Source of the DNA: an uncultured Lachnospiraceae bacterium | GTDB taxonomy: Bacteria; Bacillota; Clostridia; Lachnospirales; Lachnospiraceae | Length of the DNA stretch: 20,396 bases | Assembly: GCA_934292725.1 (NCBI GenBank) | Contig: CAKQXY010000056.1 | Span: 1-20,396, forward strand | Direction: 5' to 3' | The notes under the pieces: generated by a model | Databases searched by the model: none | Told to the model about the DNA's origin: nothing | What the model saw: only the letters and a program-made list of their open reading frames with translations | Shown: piece by piece, positions 1 through 8,080 of the stretch | Layout: each line of letters opens with the position of its first letter | How positions within the stretch are numbered: the first letter of the stretch is position 1 | Program-made: the position numbers and the translations under genes

Positions 1-1
1 A

Positions 2-604
2 TGGTGCAGTGCACAGTCACCTTTATTTGGTAAGAGCCGAATGTCTGCATTTGAACGATATTTTACAAAAGAGAAAGTACTGCATGAGGAGGTATATAAT
101 AGCTATTACCGTCTGAGTGCAGATCCAAATGTGTGCGAGCAGATTTTAAAGGAATTTGGCGTAGATCCTGTACATGGTCATATTATAAATGGTCATGTTC
201 CTGTTCGTCAAAAAGATGGTGAAAATCCGGTTAAGGCAGATGGAAAACTATATGTAATTGATGGAGGACTGTCAAAAGCTTATCAGGCAAAAACCGGTAT
301 TGCAGGTTATACGCTTATTTTTAATTCACATTATCTTGCACTGGCACAGCATCATGATTATATTTCACATCCATTGTCTAAGCCAGAATCAGATGAAATG
401 CCAACTCTTCAGATTACACAGAAAATGGACAAAAGAATACTTGTATCAGACACAGATGCGGGTAAGAAGCTCTCTCAAAGAATGGATGAACTGCGCCTTC
501 TTGTAAAGGCATATGAAAATGGCAGCATAGTAGAACGAGCCATTGGTTCATATCCTAAAACGATTCAGAGCCTTCATATGGAAACTATGGAAATTGTACG
601 ATAA
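2..604 (+). CDS. fbp: Fructose-1,6-bisphosphatase class III, C-terminal part (5' end outside window)
   Basis: This is the C-terminal 200 residues of a Firmicutes-type class III fructose-1,6-bisphosphatase, the gluconeogenic enzyme that hydrolyses fructose 1,6-bisphosphate to fructose 6-phosphate in the cytosol. The frame is open from the first complete codon (position 2), and the residues before the Met at 41 (WCSAQSPLFGKSR) already belong to the family, so 41 is not the true start. Recognisable family stretches are GHVPVRQKDGENPVKADGKL, then VIDGGLSKAYQ, then GIAGYTLIFNSHYLALAQHH. Full-length members have roughly 640-670 residues, so about two thirds lies upstream. It is followed after 122 bases by glgB, which has its own promoter. 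No strong terminator is visible between them. Placing FBPase beside a branching enzyme fits carbon storage from gluconeogenic flux (inference). Confidence 0.93.
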   Translation, partial: WCSAQSPLFGKSRMSAFERYFTKEKVLHEEVYNSYYRLSADPNVCEQILKEFGVDPVHGHIINGHVPVRQKDGENPVKADGKLYVIDGGLSKAYQAKTGIAGYTLIFNSHYLALAQHHDYISHPLSKPESDEMPTLQITQKMDKRILVSDTDAGKKLSQRMDELRLLVKAYENGSIVERAIGSYPKTIQSLHMETMEIVR

Positions 605-636
605 CGTTAAAACAAACACGAATATTCATAGAGATA

Positions 637-665
637 TTGACGAAAAACATAAAAAGGTGTATGAT
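637..665 (+). promoter_or_regulatory. Sigma-A-type promoter of glgB
   Basis: TTGACG at 637-642 and TATGAT at 660-665 are separated by exactly 17 bases, close to the vegetative consensus. The predicted start of transcription is near 672, giving a leader of about 55 bases before the glgB ATG at 727. It lies downstream of the fbp stop codon. Confidence 0.75.
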
Positions 666-726
666 ATATCTGTCTATTCGTAATTTCAGAAAAGGTTTTG
701 TAGGAACCGGAAAGGTAAGGAAAGTT

Positions 727-3033
727 ATGAAGTACAAGATTATGGAATACGATGATGTGCTGAAGCTTTATGAGGCTGACCTAGATCTGCGCGTCAATGA
801 TTATCATAAAAAAAGGGAGGAACTTATTGGCGCAAATGGATCAATTGTGGATTTTGCCAATGGACATGAATACTTTGGTATACACAGAACATCAGAGGGC
901 TGGGTTTACCGTGAGTGGGCACCTGGCGCTTCCAAGATGTATCTGGCAGGTGAGTTCAATGGCTGGAATCACAGAAAGCATCCGATGGAGCGTTTAGAAA
1001 ACGGCGTTTTCGAAATAAAGCTTTCTAAGGATACGCTGTGGAATGGATGTAAGGTCTTAGCAATTGTAGAGCATGATGGTCAGGAGCTTGAGAGAATCCC
1101 GCTGTATGCACGCAGAGTTGTTCAGGATCCTACAACCTATCTTTGGAGTGCAGAGGTTTATGATCCAGAGACACCATTTGCATGGACTGATCAGGATTTC
1201 CACAGTGAACTTCCGCCGTATATTTATGAGTGTCATGTTGGTATGGCTCAGGAGGAGAGAAAAGTTGGTTCTTATCTTGAATTTGCAGATAAGATACTTC
1301 CGCGTATTCAAAACCTTGGATATAATACTATTCAGATTATGGCCATTATGGAGCATCCTTACTACGGTTCATTTGGTTATCAGATCGGCAGCTTTTTCGC
1401 ACCAGCTTCCAGAAGCGGTATGCCGGAAGATTTGAAATATCTTGTAAATAAAGCACACAGCATGGGTATTCGTGTGCTGCTCGACGTTGTACATTCTCAT
1501 GCGGCAAAAAATACACGTGAGGGAATCAATGAGTTCGATGGAACAGATTACCAGTTCTTCCACAGCGGTGCAAGAGGATATCATCAGGCTTGGGATACCA
1601 GACTGTTTAATTATGGAAAGAATGAAGTTATACATTTCCTACTTTCAAATTTAAAGTACTGGATGAAGGAGTTCCATTTTGATGGTTTCCGTTTTGACGG
1701 TGTTACAAGTATGCTTTATCTTGATCATGGTCTTGGAACAAGCTTCGACAATTATGACAAGTATTTTTCAATGAATACAGATATTGAAGCAATTACTTAT
1801 CTTACATTGGCAAATGAGCTTATTCATGAGGTAAATCCAAATGCAATGAGTATTGCAGAGGATATGTCTGGTATGCCGGGCATGTGTATTCCGATTGAAG
1901 AGGGCGGTATTGGTTTTGATTATCGTCTTGCAATGGGTCTTCCTGATATGTGGATTAAGTTCTTAAAGGAATATAAGGATGAAGATTGGGATATGTGGAA
2001 GCTTTGGCATGAACTTACCAGCCACAGACCACATGAGAAGGTAATTGCTTATGCAGAGTCTCATGATCAGGCACTTGTTGGTGACAAGACAATTATGTTC
2101 CGTCTGTGTGATAAGGAAATGTATTGGTCTATGGAGAAGAATACCCAGAACTACATCATCGACAGAGGTGTGGCACTGCACAAGATGATTCGTTTTATTA
2201 CGATGACACTTGGCGGCGAGGGCTATTTAAACTTCATGGGCAATGAATTTGGTCATCCAGAGTGGATTGATTTCCCAAGAGAGGGCAATGGCTGGAGCTA
2301 TCATTACTGCAGACGTCAGTGGAGCTTAGTTGACAATCCAAACTTAAAGTACTGCTGGCTGAATGATTTTGATAAGGCAATGATTTCATTCACAAAAGAG
2401 CATCATATCCTAGAAGATGAGAACCCATACAATATGTGGGTACATCAGCAGGATGATATGATGATTTATGAGAAGGGAAATGTTGTATTTGCATTTAACT
2501 TCCATCCAAATCGTTCCTTTGAGGGATATTTTGTTCCAGTATCTAAGGCTGGAAAGTATCATGCTGTATTGACATCAGATGAGAGCAGATTTGGCGGTCA
2601 GGATCGTATTGCTAAGGATGTTGTCTATAATACGGTTGAACTTCCAGATGGAAGAACAGGCTTCTTTGCTTATCTGCCAAGCCGTACAGCAGCAGCATTT
2701 TGCAGAATCGAGGATGCAGAATCAAAAAAAGAGACTGCCGCAGCTAAGGATGCGGCAGAAAAGCCAAAGAGAGGCCGTCCGAGAAAAGCAAAGACAGAAG
2801 AACTCACAGAGGCAGCAAAGACAACAGAAAAGCCTGCCAGATCAAGAAGAGTAAAAAAGGAAACTGCAGAAGAAGTACCAGCTGAGAAGCCAAAGAGAGG
2901 TCGTCCGAGAAAGGTAAAGGAACAAGATCCAGAAGAGACGCTAAAGAAAGAGGCAGCAGAGGTACCAGCAGAAAAACCAAAGAGAGGCCGCCCGAGAAAA
3001 AAGCCAGTTGAGGCAGCGGCACCTGAAAAATAA
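727..3033 (+). CDS. glgB: 1,4-alpha-glucan (glycogen) branching enzyme with AT-hook-like tail
   Basis: This is a GH13-family branching enzyme of 768 residues that makes alpha-1,6 branches in glycogen-like glucan. An N-terminal carbohydrate-binding region (YREWAPGASKMYLAGEFNGW) precedes the catalytic barrel. The four GH13 regions are intact: DVVHSHA (Asp253), FDGFRFDGVTSM (nucleophile Asp324), IAEDMSG (acid/base Glu378) and AESHDQALVGD (Asp447). The layout resembles the eukaryote-like (GH13_8) branch. The ATG at 727 is chosen because AAGG at 717-720 lies 6 bases upstream; the open frame reaches back to a TTG at 637, but that is the promoter -35. The usual family end (LPSRTAAAFCRIED) is reached near residue 663. 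About 105 further residues follow, rich in Lys, Arg, Pro, Glu and Ala, with three copies of KPKRGRPRK. The catalytic call is secure; the tail function is unknown. Confidence 0.95.
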   Translation: MKYKIMEYDDVLKLYEADLDLRVNDYHKKREELIGANGSIVDFANGHEYFGIHRTSEGWVYREWAPGASKMYLAGEFNGWNHRKHPMERLENGVFEIKLSKDTLWNGCKVLAIVEHDGQELERIPLYARRVVQDPTTYLWSAEVYDPETPFAWTDQDFHSELPPYIYECHVGMAQEERKVGSYLEFADKILPRIQNLGYNTIQIMAIMEHPYYGSFGYQIGSFFAPASRSGMPEDLKYLVNKAHSMGIRVLLDVVHSHAAKNTREGINEFDGTDYQFFHSGARGYHQAWDTRLFNYGKNEVIHFLLSNLKYWMKEFHFDGFRFDGVTSMLYLDHGLGTSFDNYDKYFSMNTDIEAITYLTLANELIHEVNPNAMSIAEDMSGMPGMCIPIEEGGIGFDYRLAMGLPDMWIKFLKEYKDEDWDMWKLWHELTSHRPHEKVIAYAESHDQALVGDKTIMFRLCDKEMYWSMEKNTQNYIIDRGVALHKMIRFITMTLGGEGYLNFMGNEFGHPEWIDFPREGNGWSYHYCRRQWSLVDNPNLKYCWLNDFDKAMISFTKEHHILEDENPYNMWVHQQDDMMIYEKGNVVFAFNFHPNRSFEGYFVPVSKAGKYHAVLTSDESRFGGQDRIAKDVVYNTVELPDGRTGFFAYLPSRTAAAFCRIEDAESKKETAAAKDAAEKPKRGRPRKAKTEELTEAAKTTEKPARSRRVKKETAEEVPAEKPKRGRPRKVKEQDPEETLKKEAAEVPAEKPKRGRPRKKPVEAAAPEK
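2758..3000 (+). repeat. Three 30-bp coding repeats (AT-hook units) in the glgB tail
   Basis: Near-identical 30-bp units lie at 2758-2787, 2884-2913 and 2971-3000, each encoding EKPKRGRPRK and differing only at wobble positions. A degenerate fourth unit (EKPARSRRVKK) starts near 2827. The unit spacings (126 and 87 bases) are multiples of three, so gain or loss by recombination would keep the frame. The high DNA-level identity suggests recent duplication or gene conversion. Confidence 0.9.
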
Positions 3034-3042
3034 TTATTATAT

Positions 3043-3093
3043 AATGATATGAAAAAGAGGAACTGCAAAATAGTTCCTCTTTTTCATATCATT
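3043..3093. terminator. Bidirectional terminator between glgB and the AraC gene
   Basis: A perfect 22-bp inverted repeat (arms 3043-3064 and 3072-3093) with a 7-base loop has an A-run in the left arm and a T-run in the right arm, so it can end transcripts from both convergent genes. The last two bases of the right arm fall in the stop codon of the AraC gene. Confidence 0.85.
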
Positions 3094-4033
3094 AGCGTTC
3101 TGCTTCCATCCAGCCATTAAATTTCATGATCTTAGATTTTTGCAGTCGTTCATCCTGACTGTCACAGCAGCGATATTCTCGTGGTGACATGCCGATCATA
3201 CGGCTGAAATAACGGTTAAAGCTGGAAATTGAGTGAAAACCAACATCTTCCGATATATTTAAGATGGAGTTTTCAGTTGAGCGAAGCAGGTAGCACGCCT
3301 TGTTGATACGTACTGTATTTAAATATTCGAGTGGGCTGCGGCCCATCGCAAGATTAAAGATACGTCTGAAATGTGTTGGACTTAATCCGCATAGCTCTGC
3401 TAAGTAATCCATAGAAAAGCTTATCATATAATTTTGCTTGATATACTCCAGGGCCGGGACGATCGAGAGCGTAGAGGCACTGTCTAACATTTCAGGTGCA
3501 GTTTCCTGCTTAGGAAGAAAATTAACAGCGTCAATCAGCAGTGAAAGAAAATCAGAACGAACCTTTAAGTGGTGGTTTGATGGCTTTTCCTGCATTGAAT
3601 AGCAGATCTGGTTAAAATAAAATGAAACAGAAGGACTTTGACCTGACGGAATTAAAAATGCAGAATTGATTTTTCTTAGCAATTCTGATGTCTGCTTGGC
3701 ATATCCGCCCGTAAGAGGATCAAGAAGCTCCTGTGGATCGACAAACAGGTAGGTCCAAAGACTTTGTGTACCAGGTGCACTATATGTTGTGTGAGGAATG
3801 TTTCGCGCAATTATGGTAATATCGCCAGCTGAAAAATGACAGCTTTCTTTTTGTATGATCAGTGTGCCCTCACCTTCGTGACAAAGACCAATTTCGAGGC
3901 AGTTATGAAAGTGAAGATTGGCACTTGGAACGTCAGAAATCCACCACTGGTTTCCTGTCAGCAGCAGAATAGGAAATTCAACACGAAGCGGATAATTACG
4001 AAACTCAGTAATAATATTTTTTTGTTTTGCCAT
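3092..4033 (-). CDS. AraC-family transcriptional regulator of the adjacent sugar ABC operon
   Basis: This is a 313-residue one-component regulator. An N-terminal cupin-like sensor half (LHFHNCLEIGLCHEGEGTLI, then FSAGDITIIARNIPHT) presumably binds a sugar. A C-terminal double helix-turn-helix of AraC/XylS type covers roughly the last 100 residues (FSMDYLAELCGLSPTHFRRI, then ISEDVGFHSISSFNRYFSRM, ending GMSPREYR). The start at 4033 (MAKQKN) is preferred over the Met at 4045: GGAG (complement of 4040-4043) is 6 bases upstream of 4033 and overlaps the earlier ATG. It is divergent from the LplB/YtcP-type permease operon, a common arrangement in Firmicutes in which the regulator activates the neighbouring carbohydrate transporter. 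The inducer cannot be read from the sequence. Confidence 0.92.
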   Translation of the reverse strand: MAKQKNIITEFRNYPLRVEFPILLLTGNQWWISDVPSANLHFHNCLEIGLCHEGEGTLIIQKESCHFSAGDITIIARNIPHTTYSAPGTQSLWTYLFVDPQELLDPLTGGYAKQTSELLRKINSAFLIPSGQSPSVSFYFNQICYSMQEKPSNHHLKVRSDFLSLLIDAVNFLPKQETAPEMLDSASTLSIVPALEYIKQNYMISFSMDYLAELCGLSPTHFRRIFNLAMGRSPLEYLNTVRINKACYLLRSTENSILNISEDVGFHSISSFNRYFSRMIGMSPREYRCCDSQDERLQKSKIMKFNGWMEAER

Positions 4034-4081
4034 AGTATACTCCATTAATGATAATGATTTTGTATAAAATCATCTGTTAGT

Positions 4082-4103
4082 GTTACTTCTATTCTAAAGT
4101 AAC
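4082..4103. promoter_or_regulatory. Dyad over the -10 of the AraC promoter
   Basis: GTTACTT at 4082-4088 and AAGTAAC at 4097-4103 form a 7-bp inverted repeat with an 8-base spacer that covers the -10 element of the AraC gene promoter. The position suits a repressor or autorepression site. The binding protein is unknown. Confidence 0.45.
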
Positions 4104-4119
4104 CTGTCATCTTTGTCAA
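4091..4119 (-). promoter_or_regulatory. Promoter of the AraC-family gene
   Basis: On the minus strand, TTGACA (complement of 4114-4119) is followed after 17 bases by TAGAAT (complement of 4091-4096), giving a leader of roughly 50 bases to the start at 4033. This is among the best consensus matches in the window. Confidence 0.72.
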
Positions 4120-4154
4120 ATTAAAAAGCTGACAACGGTTATGAATACACAAAA

Positions 4155-4198
4155 TATATGAAAAGGGTTGAAATTGCATAGTATATGAAATGGTTTGA
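4155..4198 (+). promoter_or_regulatory. Paired 17-bp direct repeats, likely AraC-family activator sites
   Basis: TATATGAAAAGGGTTGA (4155-4171) and TATATGAAATGGTTTGA (4182-4198) match at 15 of 17 positions and start 27 bp apart. The downstream copy ends next to the -35 region of the transporter promoter. Tandem direct half-sites abutting -35 are the usual arrangement for AraC-type activators, and the regulator gene is immediately divergent. Confidence 0.6.
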
Positions 4199-4227
4199 TT
4201 AGAAAAAATGATAGAGTGTGCTACAAT
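4199..4227 (+). promoter_or_regulatory. Transporter-operon promoter with extended -10 and weak -35
   Basis: TGC plus TACAAT (4219-4227) is an extended -10 element. The 17-bp-spaced -35 position (TTAGAA, 4199-4204) matches poorly, as expected for an activator-dependent promoter. The paired direct repeats lie immediately upstream. Confidence 0.5.
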
Positions 4228-4283
4228 GAAGACAATCAAGTGTGACATATTGCACTATAAAAAGAGAAAGGAGGAGACAAACT

Positions 4284-5231
4284 ATGGCAAAAGCTACAAT
4301 CAGCAAGGGCGTAAAGACAAAAACGACCTGGGCAAATGCTTTGAAACGGGACTGGCAGTTGTATCTGCTTTTGATGATTCCGGTTGCTTTAGTTGTGATC
4401 TTCAATTATGCATCATATGGCGGCATTCGCATGGTATTCATGGATTATAAACCTGCAAAAGGTTATGCCGGAAGTAAATGGGTAGGCTGGGCAACATTCC
4501 AGAAGGTATTTAAGGATAAAGATTTTATCCGTGCGTTAAAGAGTTCTATCGTATTTAACCTCTTGGATCTGGCAGTTGGTTTTCCAATGCCAATCATTCT
4601 GGCATTGATTTTAAATGAACTTCGTTTTCCACGTTTTAAGAAGGTTACGCAGACTATTCTTTATCTGCCTCATTTCCTTTCTTGGGTTATCGTCGGAAGC
4701 GTTGCTTATCAGATGTTCCGTCCAACCACTGGTATGGTAAACGTATTCTTAATGAATGCAGGCATTATCCAGAATGGTATTCCATTTTTGACTGAAAAAT
4801 GGCACTGGGCAGTAACCTACCTGTTAATCGGTGTATGGCAGGGAATGGGCTGGGGCACCATTATTTATCTGGCAGCAATCACTGGTATCAGCGGTGAGCT
4901 TTACGAGGCAGCCATGATCGATGGTGCAAACCGTTGGCAGCGTATGTGGAACATTACGCTTCCTGGTATCAGAGGAACTGTTGTTACATTGCTTATCATG
5001 AATCTTGGTAAGGTTATGGGAAGTAACTACGAGCGTCTGGATCAGTTTGGAAATACGCAGGTTAAGGATTTCTCTTATCAGCTTGCTATCTATATTTACG
5101 ATAAAGGTCTTGCAAGTGCAAAGTTTAGTATGGCAACTGCCGTAGGTCTTTTCCAGTCTCTGGTAGGACTTGTACTTGTTCTATTATCTGACCGTATTGC
5201 AAAGATGCTTGGTGAGGAAGGATTATTATAA
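4284..5231 (+). CDS. Sugar ABC transporter permease, LplB/YtePQ-like
   Basis: This is an integral membrane permease of 315 residues, one of two in a CUT1-type importer for oligosaccharides or complex sugars. About six hydrophobic segments are visible, from LYLLLMIPVALVVIFNYASY near the N terminus to LFQSLVGLVLVLLSD near the C terminus. The cytoplasmic coupling loop is clear: YEAAMIDGANRWQRMWNITL, with the EAA signature at about residue 208. The start at 4284 follows GGAGG at 4270-4274 by 9 bases; the GTG at 4242 in the same frame has no suitable RBS. The next permease begins 15 bases after the stop. No ATP-binding subunit is encoded in the operon, so a shared MsmK-type ATPase elsewhere is implied. 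The substrate is not determinable here. Confidence 0.93.
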   Translation: MAKATISKGVKTKTTWANALKRDWQLYLLLMIPVALVVIFNYASYGGIRMVFMDYKPAKGYAGSKWVGWATFQKVFKDKDFIRALKSSIVFNLLDLAVGFPMPIILALILNELRFPRFKKVTQTILYLPHFLSWVIVGSVAYQMFRPTTGMVNVFLMNAGIIQNGIPFLTEKWHWAVTYLLIGVWQGMGWGTIIYLAAITGISGELYEAAMIDGANRWQRMWNITLPGIRGTVVTLLIMNLGKVMGSNYERLDQFGNTQVKDFSYQLAIYIYDKGLASAKFSMATAVGLFQSLVGLVLVLLSDRIAKMLGEEGLL

Positions 5232-5246
5232 GGAGGGTGAATTGTC

Positions 5247-6164
5247 ATGGCAAAGAAAAATAAAGAAAATGACATTGTTACTGACGGTAGCAGAGCCATA
5301 ACTAAATTTCATGTCAGCGACGTCGTGATGGTGGTCATCCTTGTGATCCTGTGTGCGACTTGTGTAGTTCCATTTATTCACTTGCTGGCAAAGTCTGTTT
5401 CAAGTAATACAGCAGTTCTGGCAAAAAGAGTCAGCTTTTGGCCGATTGGTTTTAATCTGGATGCATATACATCTATTTTTGAGGATGGTTCGATGGTTCG
5501 TTCCTTCCTGTATAGTGTAGTAGTTACATTAGTGTTTACCTTAATGGGTATGATCGCTTGTACATGTGCAGCTTATCCGCTGTCAAGAAAGAGATTAAAG
5601 GGAAGAACATTCTTTACCTTTATCCTGATGTTTCCTATGTATTTTAGTGCAGGTTTGATTCCTACATATCTTCTGTATTCTGATTTACATATGCTTGATA
5701 CTGTGTGGGTATTGATCTTACCATTAATTTATGCACCATACAACATGCTGATTATGAAAACCTACTTCCAGTCCAATATTCCGGACAGCTTGGAGGAGGC
5801 AGCATTTCTTGACGGTGCAACGAACTTCCAGATCATCTGGAAAATTGTACTTCCGCTGTCAAAGCCAATTTTGGCAACTCTGTCATTGTTCTATGCAGTA
5901 GGACGTTGGAACTCTTATGCAGATAATAAATACTATATCCGTTCTGAGGGTTTAAAGATGGTTCAGTATAAGCTGTCACAGCTTGTATCTTCTGCATCAG
6001 AGGCACAGACAGCACAGCTTTCTGGTGAGGTTGTCGTTACAAGTACACCAGAAGTACTTCAGGCAGCATGTATCATGTTCGTAACTATTCCGATCATTTG
6101 TGTATATCCGTTCTTACAGAAATACTTTGTAAAGGGTGTTATGATCGGAGCTGTAAAGGGCTGA
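5247..6164 (+). CDS. Sugar ABC transporter permease, YtcP/LplC-like
   Basis: This is the second membrane permease of the importer, 305 residues. Hydrophobic segments include VVMVVILVILCATCVVPFIH near residue 26 and SVVVTLVFTLMGMIACTCAA in the middle. The coupling loop EEAAFLDGATNFQIIWKIVL contains the EAA signature near residue 183 and would dock on the ATPase. AGGAGG at 5231-5236 precedes the ATG with suitable spacing and overlaps the stop of the first permease, which indicates translational coupling. The pairing of this type with an LplB-like partner and a large solute-binding protein is standard in Lachnospiraceae and Paenibacillus. Confidence 0.93.
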   Translation: MAKKNKENDIVTDGSRAITKFHVSDVVMVVILVILCATCVVPFIHLLAKSVSSNTAVLAKRVSFWPIGFNLDAYTSIFEDGSMVRSFLYSVVVTLVFTLMGMIACTCAAYPLSRKRLKGRTFFTFILMFPMYFSAGLIPTYLLYSDLHMLDTVWVLILPLIYAPYNMLIMKTYFQSNIPDSLEEAAFLDGATNFQIIWKIVLPLSKPILATLSLFYAVGRWNSYADNKYYIRSEGLKMVQYKLSQLVSSASEAQTAQLSGEVVVTSTPEVLQAACIMFVTIPIICVYPFLQKYFVKGVMIGAVKG

Positions 6165-6228
6165 TTGGGATTTAAAAAGATTTTATTACAAATCGTTACG
6201 TGAATTAGAAAAATGACATCAAAGGAAT

Positions 6229-6256
6229 TTGGCAACAAGGGGCAATAAGATACGAT
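6229..6256 (+). promoter_or_regulatory. Possible internal promoter ahead of the solute-binding protein
   Basis: TTGGCA (6229-6234) and TACGAT (6251-6256) are 16 bases apart in the 161-base gap between permease and binding-protein genes. A separate start would help give the binding protein its usual excess over the permeases. The -10 match is only moderate. An imperfect GC-rich hairpin near 6269-6290 could instead stabilise a processed mRNA end. Confidence 0.3.
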
Positions 6257-6325
6257 ATAACGTCGTTGTCTGCTGAAGGCAGCGGCAAAATATATAACGA
6301 TCTTTATATAAGGAGGAATTTTACT

Positions 6326-7984
6326 ATGAAAAAGAATCTTCGCAAGGTATTCGCCGTATCAATGGCAGGTGCTATGGTAGCAGGATGTATTCCGGCTATG
6401 GCAGACGAGGCAGCTTCTACCACAAATTGGGAGCCATTTGCAGAAACTGTGACTCTGAGAGTTCCAGTTTATGACAGAGGTGCAGAAGGTGTTCCGGATG
6501 TTTCCAACAACTATTGGACCGGCTGGATTCAGGAGAATTTTGGAGATCAGTACAACATTAAGGTTGAGTACGTTCCGATTACAAGAAGTGATGTTATGAC
6601 ATCATACGCACTGCTTGCAGCAGATCAGAACCTGCCGACAATCCTGATGGAGTATGATTATCCGAAGGTAGCTCAGTGGGCAGATGATGGTTATCTGGCA
6701 ACATTTAGCATGGACGATTTCAAGGAGGTAGCTCCTACCTATTATGCATCCATGGAAGAGGGCGGACGTCTGATGTACAGCACACTTGGCGGTGAGACAT
6801 ACTTTGCACTTGCTGAGAGACCATATTATGATACCGTTTATTCATTCCAGACATTTGTTCGTATGGACTGGCTGGAGCAGGTAGGATATGATCATGTACC
6901 GACTAAGCGTTCAGAGTATCTTGATGCTATGAACAAGATCATGGAGGCAGGTCTTTGTGAGCATCCAGGCGGCGGTGCAATGCTGACTGGTGTTGGATCT
7001 GACCAGAATCAGGCATACAGAACTTATCCTTGCAACGAGGAAGAGTGGGCTATGTATGGCGATTACAACATTCCAGCACTTGGATGGGAGCCAAACTACA
7101 ACCTGTTAAAGAGAGCAAATGAGGATTACAATTCTGGTATCACTGATCCAGAGTATTACATCATCGACTCTGAGACAGCAAAGGCAAACTTCGTAAATGG
7201 CAAGAGCTACAGCTACAGCGGATATGTAAGTGCAAGCACAGATTTCCTGAATGCATTCTACGATCAGAATCCGGATGGAAAGTTAGCAATCACTCCGATC
7301 AGCAGTGAAGTAGATGAGTCTGGTGAAGACGGAATCGTAACAGTTCCAGCATGGAGAGCAGAGAACCCATTTGGTATGATCGTTGGATTCTCCAACACTG
7401 CAACTGATGATGAGTTAAAGGCTGCATGGATGTACATGGAGTGGTTAAGCCAGCCAGAAAACCTGTACACCTTCCAGTGGGGTATCGAGGGCGAGAACTA
7501 CAACTTAGACGAAGAAGGCAACCCAGTTACCGTTAGTGATTATAATGGTGATTACAAGCAGGGCTTCAACAACAGCAAGGATTACTGGTGTATCGTAAAG
7601 GAAAAGAGAACATTTGATACTGTTGAAGAGAATATCAAGGCTGATACTCCGCAGGATCTGCCGCAGAACTTCACAGATGATATCATTAAATACTACTATG
7701 ATCGTCTTGCAATCGCTGATCAGTATGGTTTAAGTGACTGCCAGTTCTCAGTAGTAATCGCTGCACAGTCCGAGTATCAGAACACCTTAGGTGAGCTGTA
7801 CAAGGAGTTCAGAGATGCGCTGACCATGTGTAAGCCAGAAGAATTTGATGCAATGTATGAGGATTATGCACAGCAGTATGCAGATCAGGGATATCAGGAA
7901 GTTGTTGATGAGAGACTTGAAGCATTCCAGGCAGGAAACAGCACAAGACTTCCAGAGAACCAGAAGGCAGCTGACGCTGAATAA
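6326..7984 (+). CDS. Extracellular sugar-binding protein of the ABC importer
   Basis: This is a 552-residue exported solute-binding protein (SBP_bac_1-like, LplA/YtcQ type) delivering substrate to the two upstream permeases. The start at 6326 has AGGAGG at 6311-6316, 9 bases upstream. The N terminus is a signal peptide (MKKNLRKVFAVSMAGAMVAG). A Cys at 21 in the context VAGC fits a lipobox, while AMA before Asp28 would also fit signal peptidase I, so the anchoring is ambiguous. The mature part is rich in Tyr, Trp, Asp and Glu, typical of carbohydrate binders, and at over 520 residues it matches the large oligosaccharide-binding class. Every glutamine codon I checked is CAG, as in highly expressed core genes here. 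A strong terminator follows at 8030. Confidence 0.92.
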   Translation: MKKNLRKVFAVSMAGAMVAGCIPAMADEAASTTNWEPFAETVTLRVPVYDRGAEGVPDVSNNYWTGWIQENFGDQYNIKVEYVPITRSDVMTSYALLAADQNLPTILMEYDYPKVAQWADDGYLATFSMDDFKEVAPTYYASMEEGGRLMYSTLGGETYFALAERPYYDTVYSFQTFVRMDWLEQVGYDHVPTKRSEYLDAMNKIMEAGLCEHPGGGAMLTGVGSDQNQAYRTYPCNEEEWAMYGDYNIPALGWEPNYNLLKRANEDYNSGITDPEYYIIDSETAKANFVNGKSYSYSGYVSASTDFLNAFYDQNPDGKLAITPISSEVDESGEDGIVTVPAWRAENPFGMIVGFSNTATDDELKAAWMYMEWLSQPENLYTFQWGIEGENYNLDEEGNPVTVSDYNGDYKQGFNNSKDYWCIVKEKRTFDTVEENIKADTPQDLPQNFTDDIIKYYYDRLAIADQYGLSDCQFSVVIAAQSEYQNTLGELYKEFRDALTMCKPEEFDAMYEDYAQQYADQGYQEVVDERLEAFQAGNSTRLPENQKAADAE

Positions 7985-8029
7985 TTCTGAAAAGTTATTC
8001 AAAAATGAATTAAAAGTGAAATAAAAAAG

Positions 8030-8080
8030 AATCACCCGCTACTGATTTTATGATCGGCAGCGGGTGATTTTTTACTGTGA
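8030..8080. terminator. Bidirectional terminator between the ABC operon and the ferredoxin gene
   Basis: An 11-bp GC-rich stem (AATCACCCGCT at 8030-8040, AGCGGGTGATT at 8059-8069) is flanked by an A-run on the left and T6 on the right (8068-8073). It can terminate both convergent units. Confidence 0.85.

Noticed and set aside
2758..3000. Spaced 30-bp repeats resembling a CRISPR
   Set aside because: The repeats are in frame inside a coding region, spacers are unequal (96 and 57 bases) and coding, and no cas genes are nearby.
2670..3068. Antisense open frame of 132 codons with repeated FFLGRPLFGFSAGTS
   Set aside because: It is the mirror of the AT-hook repeats of glgB, with no RBS or independent support.
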